This document shows positions 10,480 to 20,735 of a stretch of DNA of 64,000 bases, in pieces (the stretch's first letter is position 1; each line of letters opens with the position of its first letter). The DNA lies in contig ARYC01001079.1 of the NCBI GenBank assembly GCA_000711775.1, positions 1-64,000 of the forward strand, in the 5' to 3' direction. The translations under genes were made by a program, and so were the position numbers. This DNA is from Oxytricha trifallax. Lineage: Eukaryota; Ciliophora; Spirotrichea; Sporadotrichida; Oxytrichidae. The notes beneath the pieces are model-generated. The model did not search any database. It was given only the letters and a program-made list of their open reading frames with translations, and was not told the origin of the DNA.

Positions 10480-11335
10480 AAAAATACTTAATGCTTATTC
10501 ATACTATAAAAGATATCGCAAAGAAACTAAAAGTTTCAAGAAGTTTTGTCAGATATGTGTGCTCTTTCTAGAAAGTAAAGGAAACTAAAAAGAAAAAAAG
10601 AGAAAAAGATATAAAAGGAAAAGTTATCTATCCACCACTTAAACTATTTAACCTGCAAGAAAACTTTTGATTAATAAAAAGGTTTCTCTCCTATACAAGA
10701 GCAATTCTCTTTCACAAGAAGTTCCCAGAGTTCAAAACTACCCCTTCCTAACTCTAGAATATTTACAAAAATAATAAGATCAAAAATAAAATTATGGGTG
10801 AACTCTAAAAGTCTAAGTTCTGCAAAGCTTTAAACAACAATAAAGATGTGAGAGATTTGCTTAGTTTATAGAGTTGGTTGTCAAAAATAAAAAGATTATT
10901 AACATTGATGAAATAATTCTTAAACCATATCAGCTTTGGCAGTAACTATGGGAAGGAAAAAATTAAAATTAAAAGCTAAAAAAGATAGGTTTAAAACTGA
11001 GAACTTTCGCGGATACAGTAGAAATAAGTATGGAGTCCTGGTTGGAGGGCTAATTTATGAAACCAAAATCTATCAACTTAGCAGATACAGCGTCCATGAT
11101 TGAATATCTATATCTATAGAACGCAATTATAGACGTTGTAATTTTCAGGGATAATTTAAGGGGACACCACTCTAAATTGGTATGGAGTAAAATAAACTCA
11201 TATTACTGGACTTGCCTTTATAATGCTCGATACTCTCCCGAGTTCCGGATGTGTTTTCAATAATCAAGAAAATATACAAACAAGAGAGCAACTTTAAAAT
11301 GAGCGACACAAAGCACATTAATATAACAAAACATT
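10480..11335 (+). pseudogene. TBE-like transposase, degenerate
   Basis: The N-terminal helix-turn-helix region is readable as HTIKDIAKKLKVSRSFVRYV near 10.5 kb. Catalytic-core pieces follow in several frames: INIDEIILKPYQLWQ near 10.9 kb (first Asp), FRDNLRGHHSKLVW near 11.15 kb (second Asp) and NARYSPEFRMCF near 11.23 kb. The last corresponds to the YSPQFNGIE block of copy 1 but lacks the Glu. Multiple TGA stops and frame changes make it non-functional. It matches copy 3 more closely than copy 1 (DNLRAHHSKI there). Confidence 0.7.
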
Positions 11336-11364
11336 CATAGAAGTGTAGGCAGTGATGAGAATAA

Positions 11365-11927
11365 TTGTTCACCCTGAGCCCCCATCCCTCCCCCACCTTT
11401 ATATAAATAATTTTTTTTTCAATAAAAATTTCTTGCCCTGCAGGCCACTATTACATAAAATGATTTTATTTTATCAGACTGACTACGGCCGTCGACCATT
11501 TTAAAGACATGCTTTAATTGAAAAATATTTAATACTCTTAAAATATATATTTATATATTAAAATTATCAAATTTAATTACAATAAATGTTCACATTAATT
11601 TTACTTCTATTAAGTTAAACAGAATATTCTGATGAATAAATAATAATCAGTTAAACAAGAAAAATTATATTTAACTTAATAGAAGTAAAATCAATGTGAA
11701 CATTTATTGTAATTAAATTTGATAATTTTAATATATAAATATATATTTTAAGAGTATTTAATATTTTTTCCTATGGGAGCAGGTCTTTAAAATGGTCGAA
11801 GGCCGTTGTCAATCTGATAAAATAAAATCATTTTATGTAATAGCGGCCTGCAGGGCAAGAAATTTTTATTCAAAATAAATTATTTTATATAAAGGTGGGG
11901 GAGGGATGGGGGGCTCAGGGTGAACAA
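11365..11927. repeat. Foldback element (563 bp), TSD ATAA
   Basis: A near-perfect palindrome. TTGTTCACCCTGAGCC at 11365 is mirrored by GGCTCAGGGTGAACAA ending at 11927, and the arms stay paired for about 250 bases each, meeting near 11.64 kb. ATAA flanks both sides (11361-11364 and 11928-11931), a likely target duplication. The outer arms are unusually GC-rich (CCCCCACC, CCTGCAGG). It lies at the 3' edge of the copy-2 transposase. No protein is encoded. Confidence 0.8.
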
Positions 11928-12259
11928 ATAATAAAAAGACTTTTGGATAAAATTAATATTTTGTTAGAATATAAAAACACCAATCAATGATTTCACTTGC
12001 TTTTCATAATATCATCTTGTTTCTTTCCAAGGAATCCTTTTCTAGCACCATCCCAAACTCAGATTCTTGAACCATGATTGTGTCTCTCAGCTATCCACAA
12101 GGTGCTCTTTTACTTTCAATATCACTCTTCTAATCAGAAAATGAGGCTGAGATTTCATGATACTCTATCTTTTTTTCTCTGCAAACGAGGCTTTGATTTT
12201 AGTTTGAGCATAGAGAGAGAGCTCTGCCCTTTGACTATATATATTATTATTATTTAAAT

Positions 12260-12620
12260 TAAACCTTACTAGAAGAAAATAATTCATCTTATAGCTATAT
12301 ATAAACCTCATCCTTTATAAGTATTTTTTCCTTCTCTTCTTCTAGGGTGTCACTTAAATTCCTCGACCTATTTGCATACTTTATTAGCGAGGAAAAATAT
12401 TTAGTATGTAAGGTACCCATGACCCCATAGAAGTATTTTCTATCAGGCAGCACTTGATAGTCTTGGAAGTAGTTCATGAATTTCATAATTTGTTGGTCAT
12501 CGTAAATTTGTTTGAAAATTTTCTTTACTGAAAGTTCTTCATAGTAAAGGACGTTTAGCGATACTGCCTACCTGGATTTAAAAAGCTGCTTTTTACCAGC
12601 TAAATTATTTGATGAATCTC
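12260..12620 (-). pseudogene. TBE p22 remnant
   Basis: The frame reads SLNVLYYEELSVKKIFKQIY, then FMNYFQDYQVLPDRKYFYGV and MGTLHTKYFSSL. These align with the p22 cores of copies 1 and 3 (NVPNYPEL..., LPDKHFFYGVLGTLKNEWL). The N-terminal and lysine-rich C-terminal parts are missing or too worn to see. Confidence 0.65.
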
Positions 12621-12650
12621 ATAGTAACATGGTCATTGTGAGGCAAAAAG

Positions 12651-13069
12651 TACCCCTCTATAAGTAGTATTATTCGAATCTTACTGTTGAATCTCAAAAA
12701 ATTTAGCTAATCAACATTCGATGTGAATTTAATTTAAAATTTTCTAATGTCTTGACTGTGGACACCATTGCTCTCCATAGCCTACAGTTTAGTAAATGAT
12801 CATATAATAGTATTAAACAAAACCCTTTAATTTTTATGATGTAAAATTTGATTCATGGTTTATTATACAAGCATCTAACTGAATTTCAGGCTTGAACAAG
12901 AGCTATACCTGCTGATCAGAATTTAATAATGAATTTTATAGAATAAAAAAGTTTTAATATAGTAAGTATTCTAATTAAAGAACAATAATATTTTAAATCT
13001 AATTATAAAATTAATGGAGTAAGTAAAAATGAGCCTATACTCCTCCATAGTTCTCATAGTTTAAAAATT
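12651..13069. other. AT-rich stretch, nothing firm
   Basis: Probably the outer part of TBE-like copy 2 plus spacer. No ORF with supporting composition was seen. Confidence 0.4.
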
Positions 13070-13651
13070 ATATTATGAGTAAAAAATGTATTATCAACCA
13101 AGAATGAAAGAATAATCAAGTTTTTCACTATAATATTTATTAATATATTACTAATTAAATAATTAAAATCGCACTCCAACCCATATGATCAATTAAATTT
13201 GAGTTAGAGCGCGGATTAAATTATAAAAAAAATTAAATTTATTATAAATTATATATATGATATTTCGTTTATTACGAATGAAAATAGGTTTTAATTAATA
13301 AATAAATATATTTCATATTACATAAATTAAATTTTAATATATGAGTAATTTTAAAAACTAATCAATTAAAGAATTGAATATATTAAAATTTAATTTATTT
13401 AATATGAAATATATTTATTTATTACTTAAAACCTATTTTCATTCGTAATAAACGAAATATCATATTTATAATTTATAATAAATTTAATTTATTTTGTAAT
13501 TTATTCCGCGGTCTAACTCAAATTTAATTGATCGTTTGGGTTGGAGTGTGATTTTAATTATTTAACTAATAATATATTAATAAATATTATAGTGAAAAAC
13601 TTGATTATTCTTTCATTCTTGGTAGATAATACAATTTTTACTCCTAATATA
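13070..13651. repeat. Foldback element (about 580 bp)
   Basis: Left arm from about 13070 (TATTATGAGTAAAAA...) pairs with the right arm ending near 13651. Blocks such as CACTCCAACCCAT near 13173 and GGGTTGGAGTG near 13540, and TTCGTTTATTACGAATG and its complement, mirror each other. The arms are about 260-270 bases with a short centre near 13.35 kb. Boundaries are approximate and no target duplication was assigned. Non-coding. Confidence 0.75.
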
Positions 13652-14393
13652 ATAATTTAAGAATAATTTATTGCATGAGTGCCCATTCTATTTATATAAG
13701 GGATTTTATACTAAATATTTAAACTATAAGAATTACATTCTAAGTTTCTACTCAAAAAGACTTCTCCCTAAGTATTTACTAATTTTTCTTATGACTTTCC
13801 AAACTTATAATTTATGAAAATATTTTTGTAAAATAACTGCTTTTTTTTAAGTTAAAGTATATTGAGTATGTAGAATAATTATTGAAATTTATTTATAAAT
13901 TATTGTGACTTACCTTTTAAGTATATCATAAGCTAAGTATTTCATAAAACACTCTATTAATTTTAAATTCTATACTTTCTTGCATTATGATTATGAATAC
14001 TTTTTTTTAAAAAAATATAAAACTCAAAATAACTATAATTAAATTTCATATAATAATAAATAGCTGTCATACCTCCATGAAATAGTTTGCTTATAAATAA
14101 ATTTAATAGTATTATAATGAAGTAGATTTAAATAATAACTCTTATTATCGAAAATAATATTAACGAAGTTTGATAATATTATTATAATTTAAAAAAATAA
14201 TATGGTTGAGTAGGATGTGACTGTAGACAAGAAGAAAACCCCTAAACTCTGACTATATATATATTCCTAAGTTTCAGCTAAAAATATGACATCCTAAGCT
14301 TTTGCTCAATTTAAATATTCAGAATGAAAGGCAAGTTAACGAGCCCACAATTTATGCAAAATATTGCTAAATATTAACTTAACCAATAGATTA
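13652..14393. other. AT-rich spacer
   Basis: No coding or repeat signal that I could support. Confidence 0.4.
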
Positions 14394-15410
14394 ATGCCAA
14401 AGAAACCATAGCAAGCAATTGTATGTACTACTGCAAAATATTTGTGCGAATACTGCGAATCATCAACTTCACATGACAGTTTCACGCCCTTGAGGTCCAT
14501 ATCTCAAACTATCACAGAGAAGACCATAAAAGACATGATAGGAGCAAAATCAAGGTGACCGCACTTGCCAATATTGTTAGAAAGTCATGGATAGAATATT
14601 CAACTGCAGGCGTAATTGAAAAAGTGCAGACCTAAAGCAAACAAAATAAAGGTCATCCAGAAATAAAAAGAAGCTCACCAATAATAGGATTTCCCAGAAG
14701 GCCCCGCTATAGTTCTGGTAGATATTATGAAGAGGTACAAACTTGTTGTCATCTAACAGAAAGTTAAAAATGAAACATATAAAATATTCACTGATCCAGT
14801 GATATTTGAAGGAGACGTGAAAGAGCTGGGAATGTGGGAAGAAATTGAAAAATATGTTTTGAGGAGACATCATAGACTCTTTGAAGTAGTATTAATGGAT
14901 CCTACCTATAGAATGAAATAGCGAGCTCCCTATGACACAAAGTCAGACGAGGAAATTCTGAATATGCCTATAGATTTGTTGCAGGAAAGAGGTATAGTCA
15001 TAATATGGTACTTAACTCAAAAGAAAGAAGTTGCAAGGGAGTTTCAGAGAAAGCATGGCTATGATGAAGTATATAAAGGGGAGTAGATTAAATTAACAAA
15101 AACATGAAACTACACAAGAGTTCTGGCATGTACACAGTGCACAACACCCAGTACTTTTTTATTGGAAAAAATTGATATGTCACTGACATGACTGTAATCT
15201 TTTCTAAAGTAGGCAAGCATTTTGAAAAGCCGCAGCAAATTTATGACTTCATTTAGTAGATGGGTCAAGACACTCTAAACCTTGAAATATTTTTGAGAGC
15301 ATAAAAGTAAAGCCAGTTTACACATTTTTGGAAACTAACTATAAAAGTAAGGGACATGAGCGCCATATTAGAGCGAATTAAGCATTTAGTTTGCCATAAA
15401 TAATTAAGTT
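14394..15410 (+). pseudogene. MT-A70-family methyltransferase gene, frame-broken
   Basis: MT-A70 proteins (METTL3/METTL14; ciliate MTA1/MTA9) methylate adenine in RNA or DNA. Here MPKKPQQAIVCTTAKYLCEY starts at 14394 and ends at TGA 14556. It holds a CxxC pair, and another (CQYC) follows in a second frame. The main frame from about 14559 reads LFEVVLMDPTYRMK, then KSDEEILNMPIDLLQERGIV, then QKKEVAREFQRKHGYDEVYK. These are the family's catalytic-site, LPI and VAREF..WGY blocks. The DPPW motif reads DPTY, as might occur in a non-catalytic partner subunit. TGA at 15105 interrupts. The next frame gives KSSGMYTVHNTQYFFIGKN, an in-frame TGA, then EKPQQIYDFIQQ and LNLEIFLRAQK, the C-terminal family block. 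Three breaks suggest a germline-limited pseudogene or unremoved IESs. Confidence 0.75.
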
Positions 15411-15414
15411 AATA

Positions 15415-15640
15415 AATTTTTATAATTATATTCTAAGATTTTCCTAATTTTTGCATTTTCTGAAAATAAATATTATTATATAAATTTCAACTATTTATGC
15501 AAAAGAATTTTAAAAATAGACTTAACACTCACTTTAAACTTGGTAAAATATCAAATAACTTCTACCTGCCAAGGACCTCTAAAAACTTTCTATGGCTCTT
15601 AATTGTTGCCAACCACAAAATGTACTAATGCTGATTATAA
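15415..15640 (+). repeat. Direct repeat of the TBE-copy-2 lead sequence
   Basis: TAAGATTTTCCTAATTTTTG and the following 200 bases align in direct orientation with 10250-10500 (shared GAAAATAAATA, TTTCAACTATTT, TTTTAAAAATAGA, TTGTTGCC). A shorter match lies near 40.46 kb ahead of TBE-like copy 3. Probably a solo element end. Confidence 0.55.
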
Positions 15641-16689
15641 AATTATTTCACTTTTTGATAAGTTATTTCCTTTTGATATCAATATTTTGATAAAAATCGT
15701 TGTAAAAATCAATTTATAAATAATCATTTATTATACCAACACTATTCTCAAAACTATTATATTATAGTGCTTTTACAAAATTGTTAATTTTAGCATTAAA
15801 TTATTATAATTTTACCAATAAGATTATTGATATATTAGTTAGTCTTAATATTCTGAATTATTTATTAAGCAAAAGCCCGTGTTTAATTCTCGCATGCTTT
15901 TTCGCTTATCTGGAACATTTCGTAAACATTTTTTTAAATTTTGAAGTACTTTTACAAAATTTTCAGTTGTTTGTTTTTAGCATTTGAATTTAATCTGGAG
16001 ATACGAACTTAATCTAGTATATAATTCAAACATGTTTTATATTAAGAAAATTAACAAAATATTAATATTATAAATATATCCCATCCACACCAAGCACCTA
16101 AAGACAGCCATATTCTAATATTCAAATCACTCTTAAACCTGCATCTTCGTGCTCCTTTGCTTTTAGGTAACAATATTAAGTTAAAGTAAGCATCTAATAC
16201 CCCTTTTAAAATGGTTGAATGCTAAAAAACAATCTTATTAAATTAAAATCATGATTTATATGTCGCACATTAATTCGTCAAATATCTAACTTTTAAATGA
16301 CTTCAAATTTCTTAAATCTTACTTCAAGTTTCTTTAATATGGATAGTGTCGTTTATAGGTTCTTGGGAAATGTTGTCAGGTGAAAGTGATTTTTTCTATT
16401 AAATCATTATAAATGACTCTTAATTATTTAATATTCCTATCAATTACATTTTGCTCATTTTTCCTTCAATTTATAATTGTTAAATTAAAATTCTCTTAAA
16501 CTATATTTATTATAAGATTATACAATCTCATTTTATAAGACAACTAAATCACAATGCTCCACTCTTATCCATTAATAATTAAAAAAATATTAAAATTATA
16601 ATTTTAATATATATTAATATTCTTAATTATATTAATTTTTTAGATATATTTTTTTATTTAATTGAGCATTTATAAATCATGATTTACTA
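15641..16689. other. AT-rich spacer
   Basis: A 68-codon standard-code ORF at 15781-15987 is low-complexity and not supported. Nothing else seen. Confidence 0.4.
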
Positions 16690-16816
16690 TTGATAAAATA
16701 GATAAAAATAGGAAATTATGAAATAAAGATTAATTTTAAATTTATTAGTTATCTTAACTGTCATGAATTAGGATTATTTGTAATAACAATTTGATTTAGA
16801 TTTAAATTTAATTAAT

Positions 16817-16857
<41 letters not shown>

Positions 16858-16944
16858 GTGGTCATGTGGTCTGGCCGGAGTTTTTGGTGGTCTACCGCAA
16901 ATGTTTTATATTATTATATAAATATTAATTACTGATACGTAGAA
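16690..16944 (+). repeat. Left terminal inverted repeat of Rep element 1
   Basis: Pairs with 19361-19584. It contains a (TA)n run, which explains most of the length difference between the two arms. TA target duplication at 16688-16689. Confidence 0.7.
16818..16850 (+). repeat. (TA)n microsatellite
   Basis: About 14 TA units inside the left TIR of Rep element 1. The right TIR has only a short AT run at this place, so the tract has expanded or contracted since insertion. Confidence 0.85.
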
Positions 16945-18033
16945 CTAAGTCATTACTACGTTACCTCACAAGACATCTATCCTCTGTCTCTGACAACCGT
17001 CTATGTTCTCAAATCGCTACATTCTTGTCTTTATGATCGGCTTGAAATCTTGAGTTGAGGAACTGGGCTACCATTGGCGCTGTTAAGGGGGGATTCCTCC
17101 AATCCACTTTATGTTGGTATCTCGAATTGGTAGAGCAGACATCTCGATTTAAAAGCATTGGCATCTTCAGTGTTCTTCTTGCTAAAGGATATAGTGTTTG
17201 ATGTGATTATTATGAAACATCCAGTGTACATGAATTCCACGCCGCCGCACTTCTGTTCTATGGCTATCCCTTCACCTTCCATCAATTGTTTTATCCCTTC
17301 AATCTCTGATCATCCAAATACCTTCGGGAGATTAAGCTCGTTAGCGATAATTATTTTTTTTCGCCGTCCTTACCTTGATTCATTGGGACGTCGAAATGCC
17401 AATTTGACTGTACGTATTGTTCGCACACGAAAATCTCCTCCAGAATGCGACTAATTCTTTTTGTCTTCCCAGTATTGGTTGGCCCGTATATCCACATTAT
17501 ATGAATCTTACTGTTCTTGCGCTTAATTTTGAGCTCATACAGGGCATCGAGAATATGAAGATAGCCGAGTGCTTTTAGATCTGCATCCTTGTGGCTACTG
17601 GAGTCACCACCGTTTGTTTTAAGTTCGGCAATATATTCTTGGAGAAATGTAATTATTGGGACCCTCTCCTTAATTGCGTCACCGAACTTCTGGATCACTT
17701 GATCGACGTAGTTAATCGAACTGTATGACATTGATATTGCTTCTAACTGGTACACATCATGTGATTTCATCCGAATGTACTCATCCTTTGACTCCTCTCT
17801 ACCATGTCGTCATTTGTAACATCGACAGCACCTTTAGATCCACGGCCCTGCATTTATGATTCTTTCTCCTGCTTAGCATTCTCTTTGGCGATAAACTGCT
17901 CGTAAAGCTGAGAAGGCCCGTATTTTAGCTTTAATCCATCCACTGCTGATGCGAACTACTCGAATGAATGATGCTCGAGAAGCTTTGCAGTAATTTCCAG
18001 CTTTGCCATAATTGCCCAGCCTTTGCATTTCTT

Positions 18034-19045
18034 TTCAGTAAGTATTCAGCTAAAATTTGAAGATTTGCCAATTTTTAGAAATAGAAATATATATACAAAC
18101 TGATATATTAAAAAATTTTAATCAGTAATATTAAAGTATGATTTACAAATCTTACCTTGATTCTCCAGTTGCAACAAGCAGCTCCCATTCTCTGGTAAAA
18201 CTTTTCACTTCTCCAGAAAGCTTTAATACGATTGATCTTTTTGCAATTAAGAATTCTATTTTATTATTTCTAAACTTATTCTTATAATAGTAAACATCTT
18301 TTTCTACGATTTTTCTCCATATTTTCAAGATAAATTTTGCAAATTAAAACCGGACAAAGTGATAAATTTTTTCTCGCTTTGTCTTGTTAGGAATTATTAA
18401 AAAATATAAAAATAATTAAAAAAATGTGTTTATTAGGTTTAATAAATTTAAATTGTAAATTATTGAGTTTCTATAAATGTTTTAAAGTTTCTGATCATTA
18501 ATTTTTAAATTTTACAAAATCCAATTAAAACATAAAACTTTTAAATAAATTCTTTTCCTAGCAACAATGAGGTAAAATGATTTAATGAACAGAAAAAATT
18601 AAAAAGTATAATCATTTATAAATATTTTACCGACTATAATTATTATACTTTATTCATATTTGTTTTAATCTATATAAATATTGACTTTATTTATGAACCG
18701 GACAAAGCGAAAAATATTATGTCAATTTTTTCTCGCTTTGTCCGGTTTTAATATTTATAGAATCATCGCTTGACTTACAGAATGTCATGCATAAATTCTA
18801 ACTAAATTTGTAAAAATTGTTTTAGAAATGATAGAAACATATTTAGGAATAAATTAAGAGAGGTATTTTAGAATATAAAATTCATTTTAGGGAAAAGTAT
18901 GTAAAAATTAAGGGTTGGGAGAAGCTGGAGAAGAAGAATAACAATAATATATCAAACATTATAATAATTGAGAATAAATTTTTTATAAATCAGTTTATTT
19001 ATATGTTTCTATTTCTAAAATTGGCAAATCTTCAAATTTTAGCCG
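18034..19045. mobile_element. MITE-like element nested in Rep element 1
   Basis: Inverted ends GCTAAAATTTGAAGATTTGCC near 18049 and the complement ending near 19043. The direct repeat ATTTCTT flanks it at 18027-18033 and 19046-19052. Non-coding and AT-rich. It interrupts the Rep gene and is itself invaded by the hairpin element at 18344-18752. Confidence 0.65.
18344..18752. mobile_element. Small element with hairpin ends, nested
   Basis: TIRs AAAACCGGACAAAG near 18346 and CTTTGTCCGGTTTT near 18738. Each end is followed within about 40 bases by its own inverted copy (CTCGCTTTGTC), so each terminus can form a hairpin. Non-coding. It lies inside the 18034-19045 element. Confidence 0.6.
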
Positions 19046-19360
19046 ATTTCTTGTAAGCTCCGGTGGATTATGTCTAGAAGCGAATTCAGATGTAGTATAA
19101 TTCATTTGAACAATCAGTGTAGACCTTAATATTACTGAAACCCGGAATCTGGCTCGTCATTAAGCCTTAGCACTACTTCCAAAGGTCTGAGCTGCCTTCA
19201 TGGTGAATCTGTTGAAAGAATTAGTTGTGGTTGGGAGACATGATTATTGCTATTCTTATTGAGGCCTCCGAGCAATTATAAGATCACAATGGCCCCTCAT
19301 TCAATTAAACATCCGCCTTAGTGGTCTCCGGTATGTTATTTCCATTTTATTTCTACACAT

Positions 19361-19584
19361 CAGTAATTAATACTTATATAATAATATAATACATTTGCGG
19401 TAGACCACCAAACCCCAGCCAGACCACCTGACCACTAATATTAATATATATAGTTAATTAATTAAATTTAAATCTAAATCAAATTAGTATTATGAATACT
19501 CCTAATTCATGACAGTTAAGATAACAAATTAATTGTAAATTAATCTTTATTTCTATAATTTCCTATTTTTATCTATTTTATCAA
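19361..19584 (-). repeat. Right terminal inverted repeat of Rep element 1
   Basis: Complement of 16690-16944. TA follows at 19585-19586. Confidence 0.7.
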
Positions 19585-19586
19585 TA

Positions 19587-20150
19587 TCCCAAATCTTAAT
19601 CCAATATTTAATCATATAACAAAAAAGAATTTTAATAAATTAATATAGCAGACAGAAAAAACACAGTAGTTAAGTTACTGTCTAATAACCAATAGAGGGA
19701 GTTTTCTGTATTTTCAAGAATTCATTTATATTATTTACCTTCTTGCAATATTAAATATAATTATATTTACAAAGATGATTAACAAATAATTAGTAAAGTT
19801 TAGTATAAGTATACTTAAATTATACTAAAATCCTGCGATGAAATATAATATATTTTATCTAGTTCATTCAATGAGTAATTCTATTTATTATATTAGATAA
19901 ATAATCAAACTATATAGAATCTTATCATATTTGAAAATTAAGATAATTACATAAAAAAATTATAAATAATGCGCATGTCTAACTACTTCTACTAAACCAA
20001 AACAGTGCAAAGTTACACTTACATGAAGATTAAAATATTAAACATAATGATAATTTAGCAAAATTTATCATATAAATCTTATAGAATGAACACCTACATT
20101 GGCAATAATTAGATATTAAAGAAAATAGATATGTGAGAGTTTTCATTTCT
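19587..20150. other. AT-rich spacer
   Basis: No supported feature. Confidence 0.4.
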
Positions 20151-20156
20151 AATAAA

Positions 20157-20735
20157 TTATCAAGTATAAAGTTGGATATAACAAGATTGCTATAGTAGTA
20201 GTTAGCATTAAGAAAAGGAAATCTTTTGTTGCTAATCTGATCAAAAGCACCACGGACTTAATTCTTAGAGATTTCTTTCTAGAAAGAGCATCAAAACTCT
20301 TCAAAAATCAGTAAGCCAAAAAATTTTACTTATTAAATTTAAGCTTCTATATTTTCTTTTAAAATAAGAGAGAAATAAAATAGGAATAAATACTTCATCA
20401 TAAATAAAGATAAGAAAGTTTGGTGGTTCATTTCCAGTATTTAGTTTTCACTATAAAATACTACTAAAATTAATAGAAAACAGCTAATCAGAAATAGATT
20501 TGGCAAAAATAAACGTTAATAAAACCAGCAAACTGAGTGATTTTAAGAACAATTGACATAAAAATGATCCAGATATACAAAATATTAAAGCAAAGCCCAG
20601 ACTAATTAAGTTCTTAATGAGATTTCTATTTGAAGATTCAGACTTTTATCCAATAGACATTAAATAAGTGGAAAAAACTAATTAATAAGACATCTTACTA
20701 GATTATTATCATTTGATAAACTTAATTAAGATATG
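20157..20735 (+). CDS. Coding islands, unrecognised
   Basis: Two plus-strand frames with coding-like composition. The first, near 20160-20310, reads VGYNKIAIVVVSIKKRKSFV and STTDLILRDFFLERASKLF. The second, 20553-20735, reads KNDPDIQNIKAKPRLIKFL and FEDSDFYPIDIKQVEK, then TGA. Both are helical and charged, and they are in different frames. They look like pieces of one protein separated by about 240 AT-rich bases, as MDSs would be. No family recognised. Confidence 0.35.

Larger units (their letters stand above)
10250..12650. mobile_element. TBE-like DNA transposon, copy 2 (degenerate, no kinase ORF)
   Basis: Plus-strand transposase remains (10.48-11.34 kb) face minus-strand p22 remains (12.26-12.62 kb), the same convergent order as copies 1 and 3. 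A 563-bp foldback separates them. The AT-rich lead at 10.25-10.5 kb is repeated at 15.42-15.64 kb and partly at 40.45 kb, so it is probably element-end sequence. No zinc finger-kinase ORF lies between that lead and the transposase. Confidence 0.65.
17130..19330 (-). pseudogene. Rep-type protein with SF3 helicase domain (fossil, interrupted)
   Basis: Replication initiator-type gene. The helicase part lies at about 17130-17770: a P-loop block WIYGPTNTGKTKR near 17465-17495, a Walker B-type block IIIANEL near 17345 and the SF3 motif C-type block FIIITSNTISF near 17200. A helical linker region lies at about 17800-18030 (LYEQFIAKENAKQEKE). An N-terminal part lies at about 19070-19330, beyond the inserted element at 18034-19045. 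I could not make out a definite HUH nickase motif. The gene is broken in several places besides the insertion. Confidence 0.65.
16690..19584. mobile_element. Rep/SF3-helicase element with long TIRs (fossil), copy 1
   Basis: Terminal inverted repeats of about 225-255 bases begin TTGATAAAATAGATAAAAAT at 16690 and end with the complement at 19584. TA flanks both ends. They include a GC-richer inner block (GGTCTGGCCGGAG, GTGGTCTACCGCAAATG). Inside is one minus-strand gene remnant with superfamily 3 helicase signatures, as in replication proteins of small DNA viruses and plasmids. A second element is inserted within it. The element is broken in several places. It belongs to a Rep-helicase, plasmid- or CRESS-virus-like class; I cannot place it in a named family. 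The TIRs still align over their whole length, so it is not extremely old. Confidence 0.7.

Noticed and set aside
11172-11396. Minus-strand ORF over the copy-2 transposase end and foldback
   Set aside because: Lies across the transposase remnant and one foldback arm; low-complexity hydrophobic product.
14577-14873. Minus-strand Phe-rich ORF
   Set aside because: Antisense of the MT-A70 gene.
17158-17454. Plus-strand ORF over the helicase region
   Set aside because: Antisense of the SF3 helicase gene.
16690-19584. Polinton or other capsid-bearing element
   Set aside because: No capsid, polymerase B or integrase piece seen; only one Rep/helicase-type gene and the element is under 3 kb.
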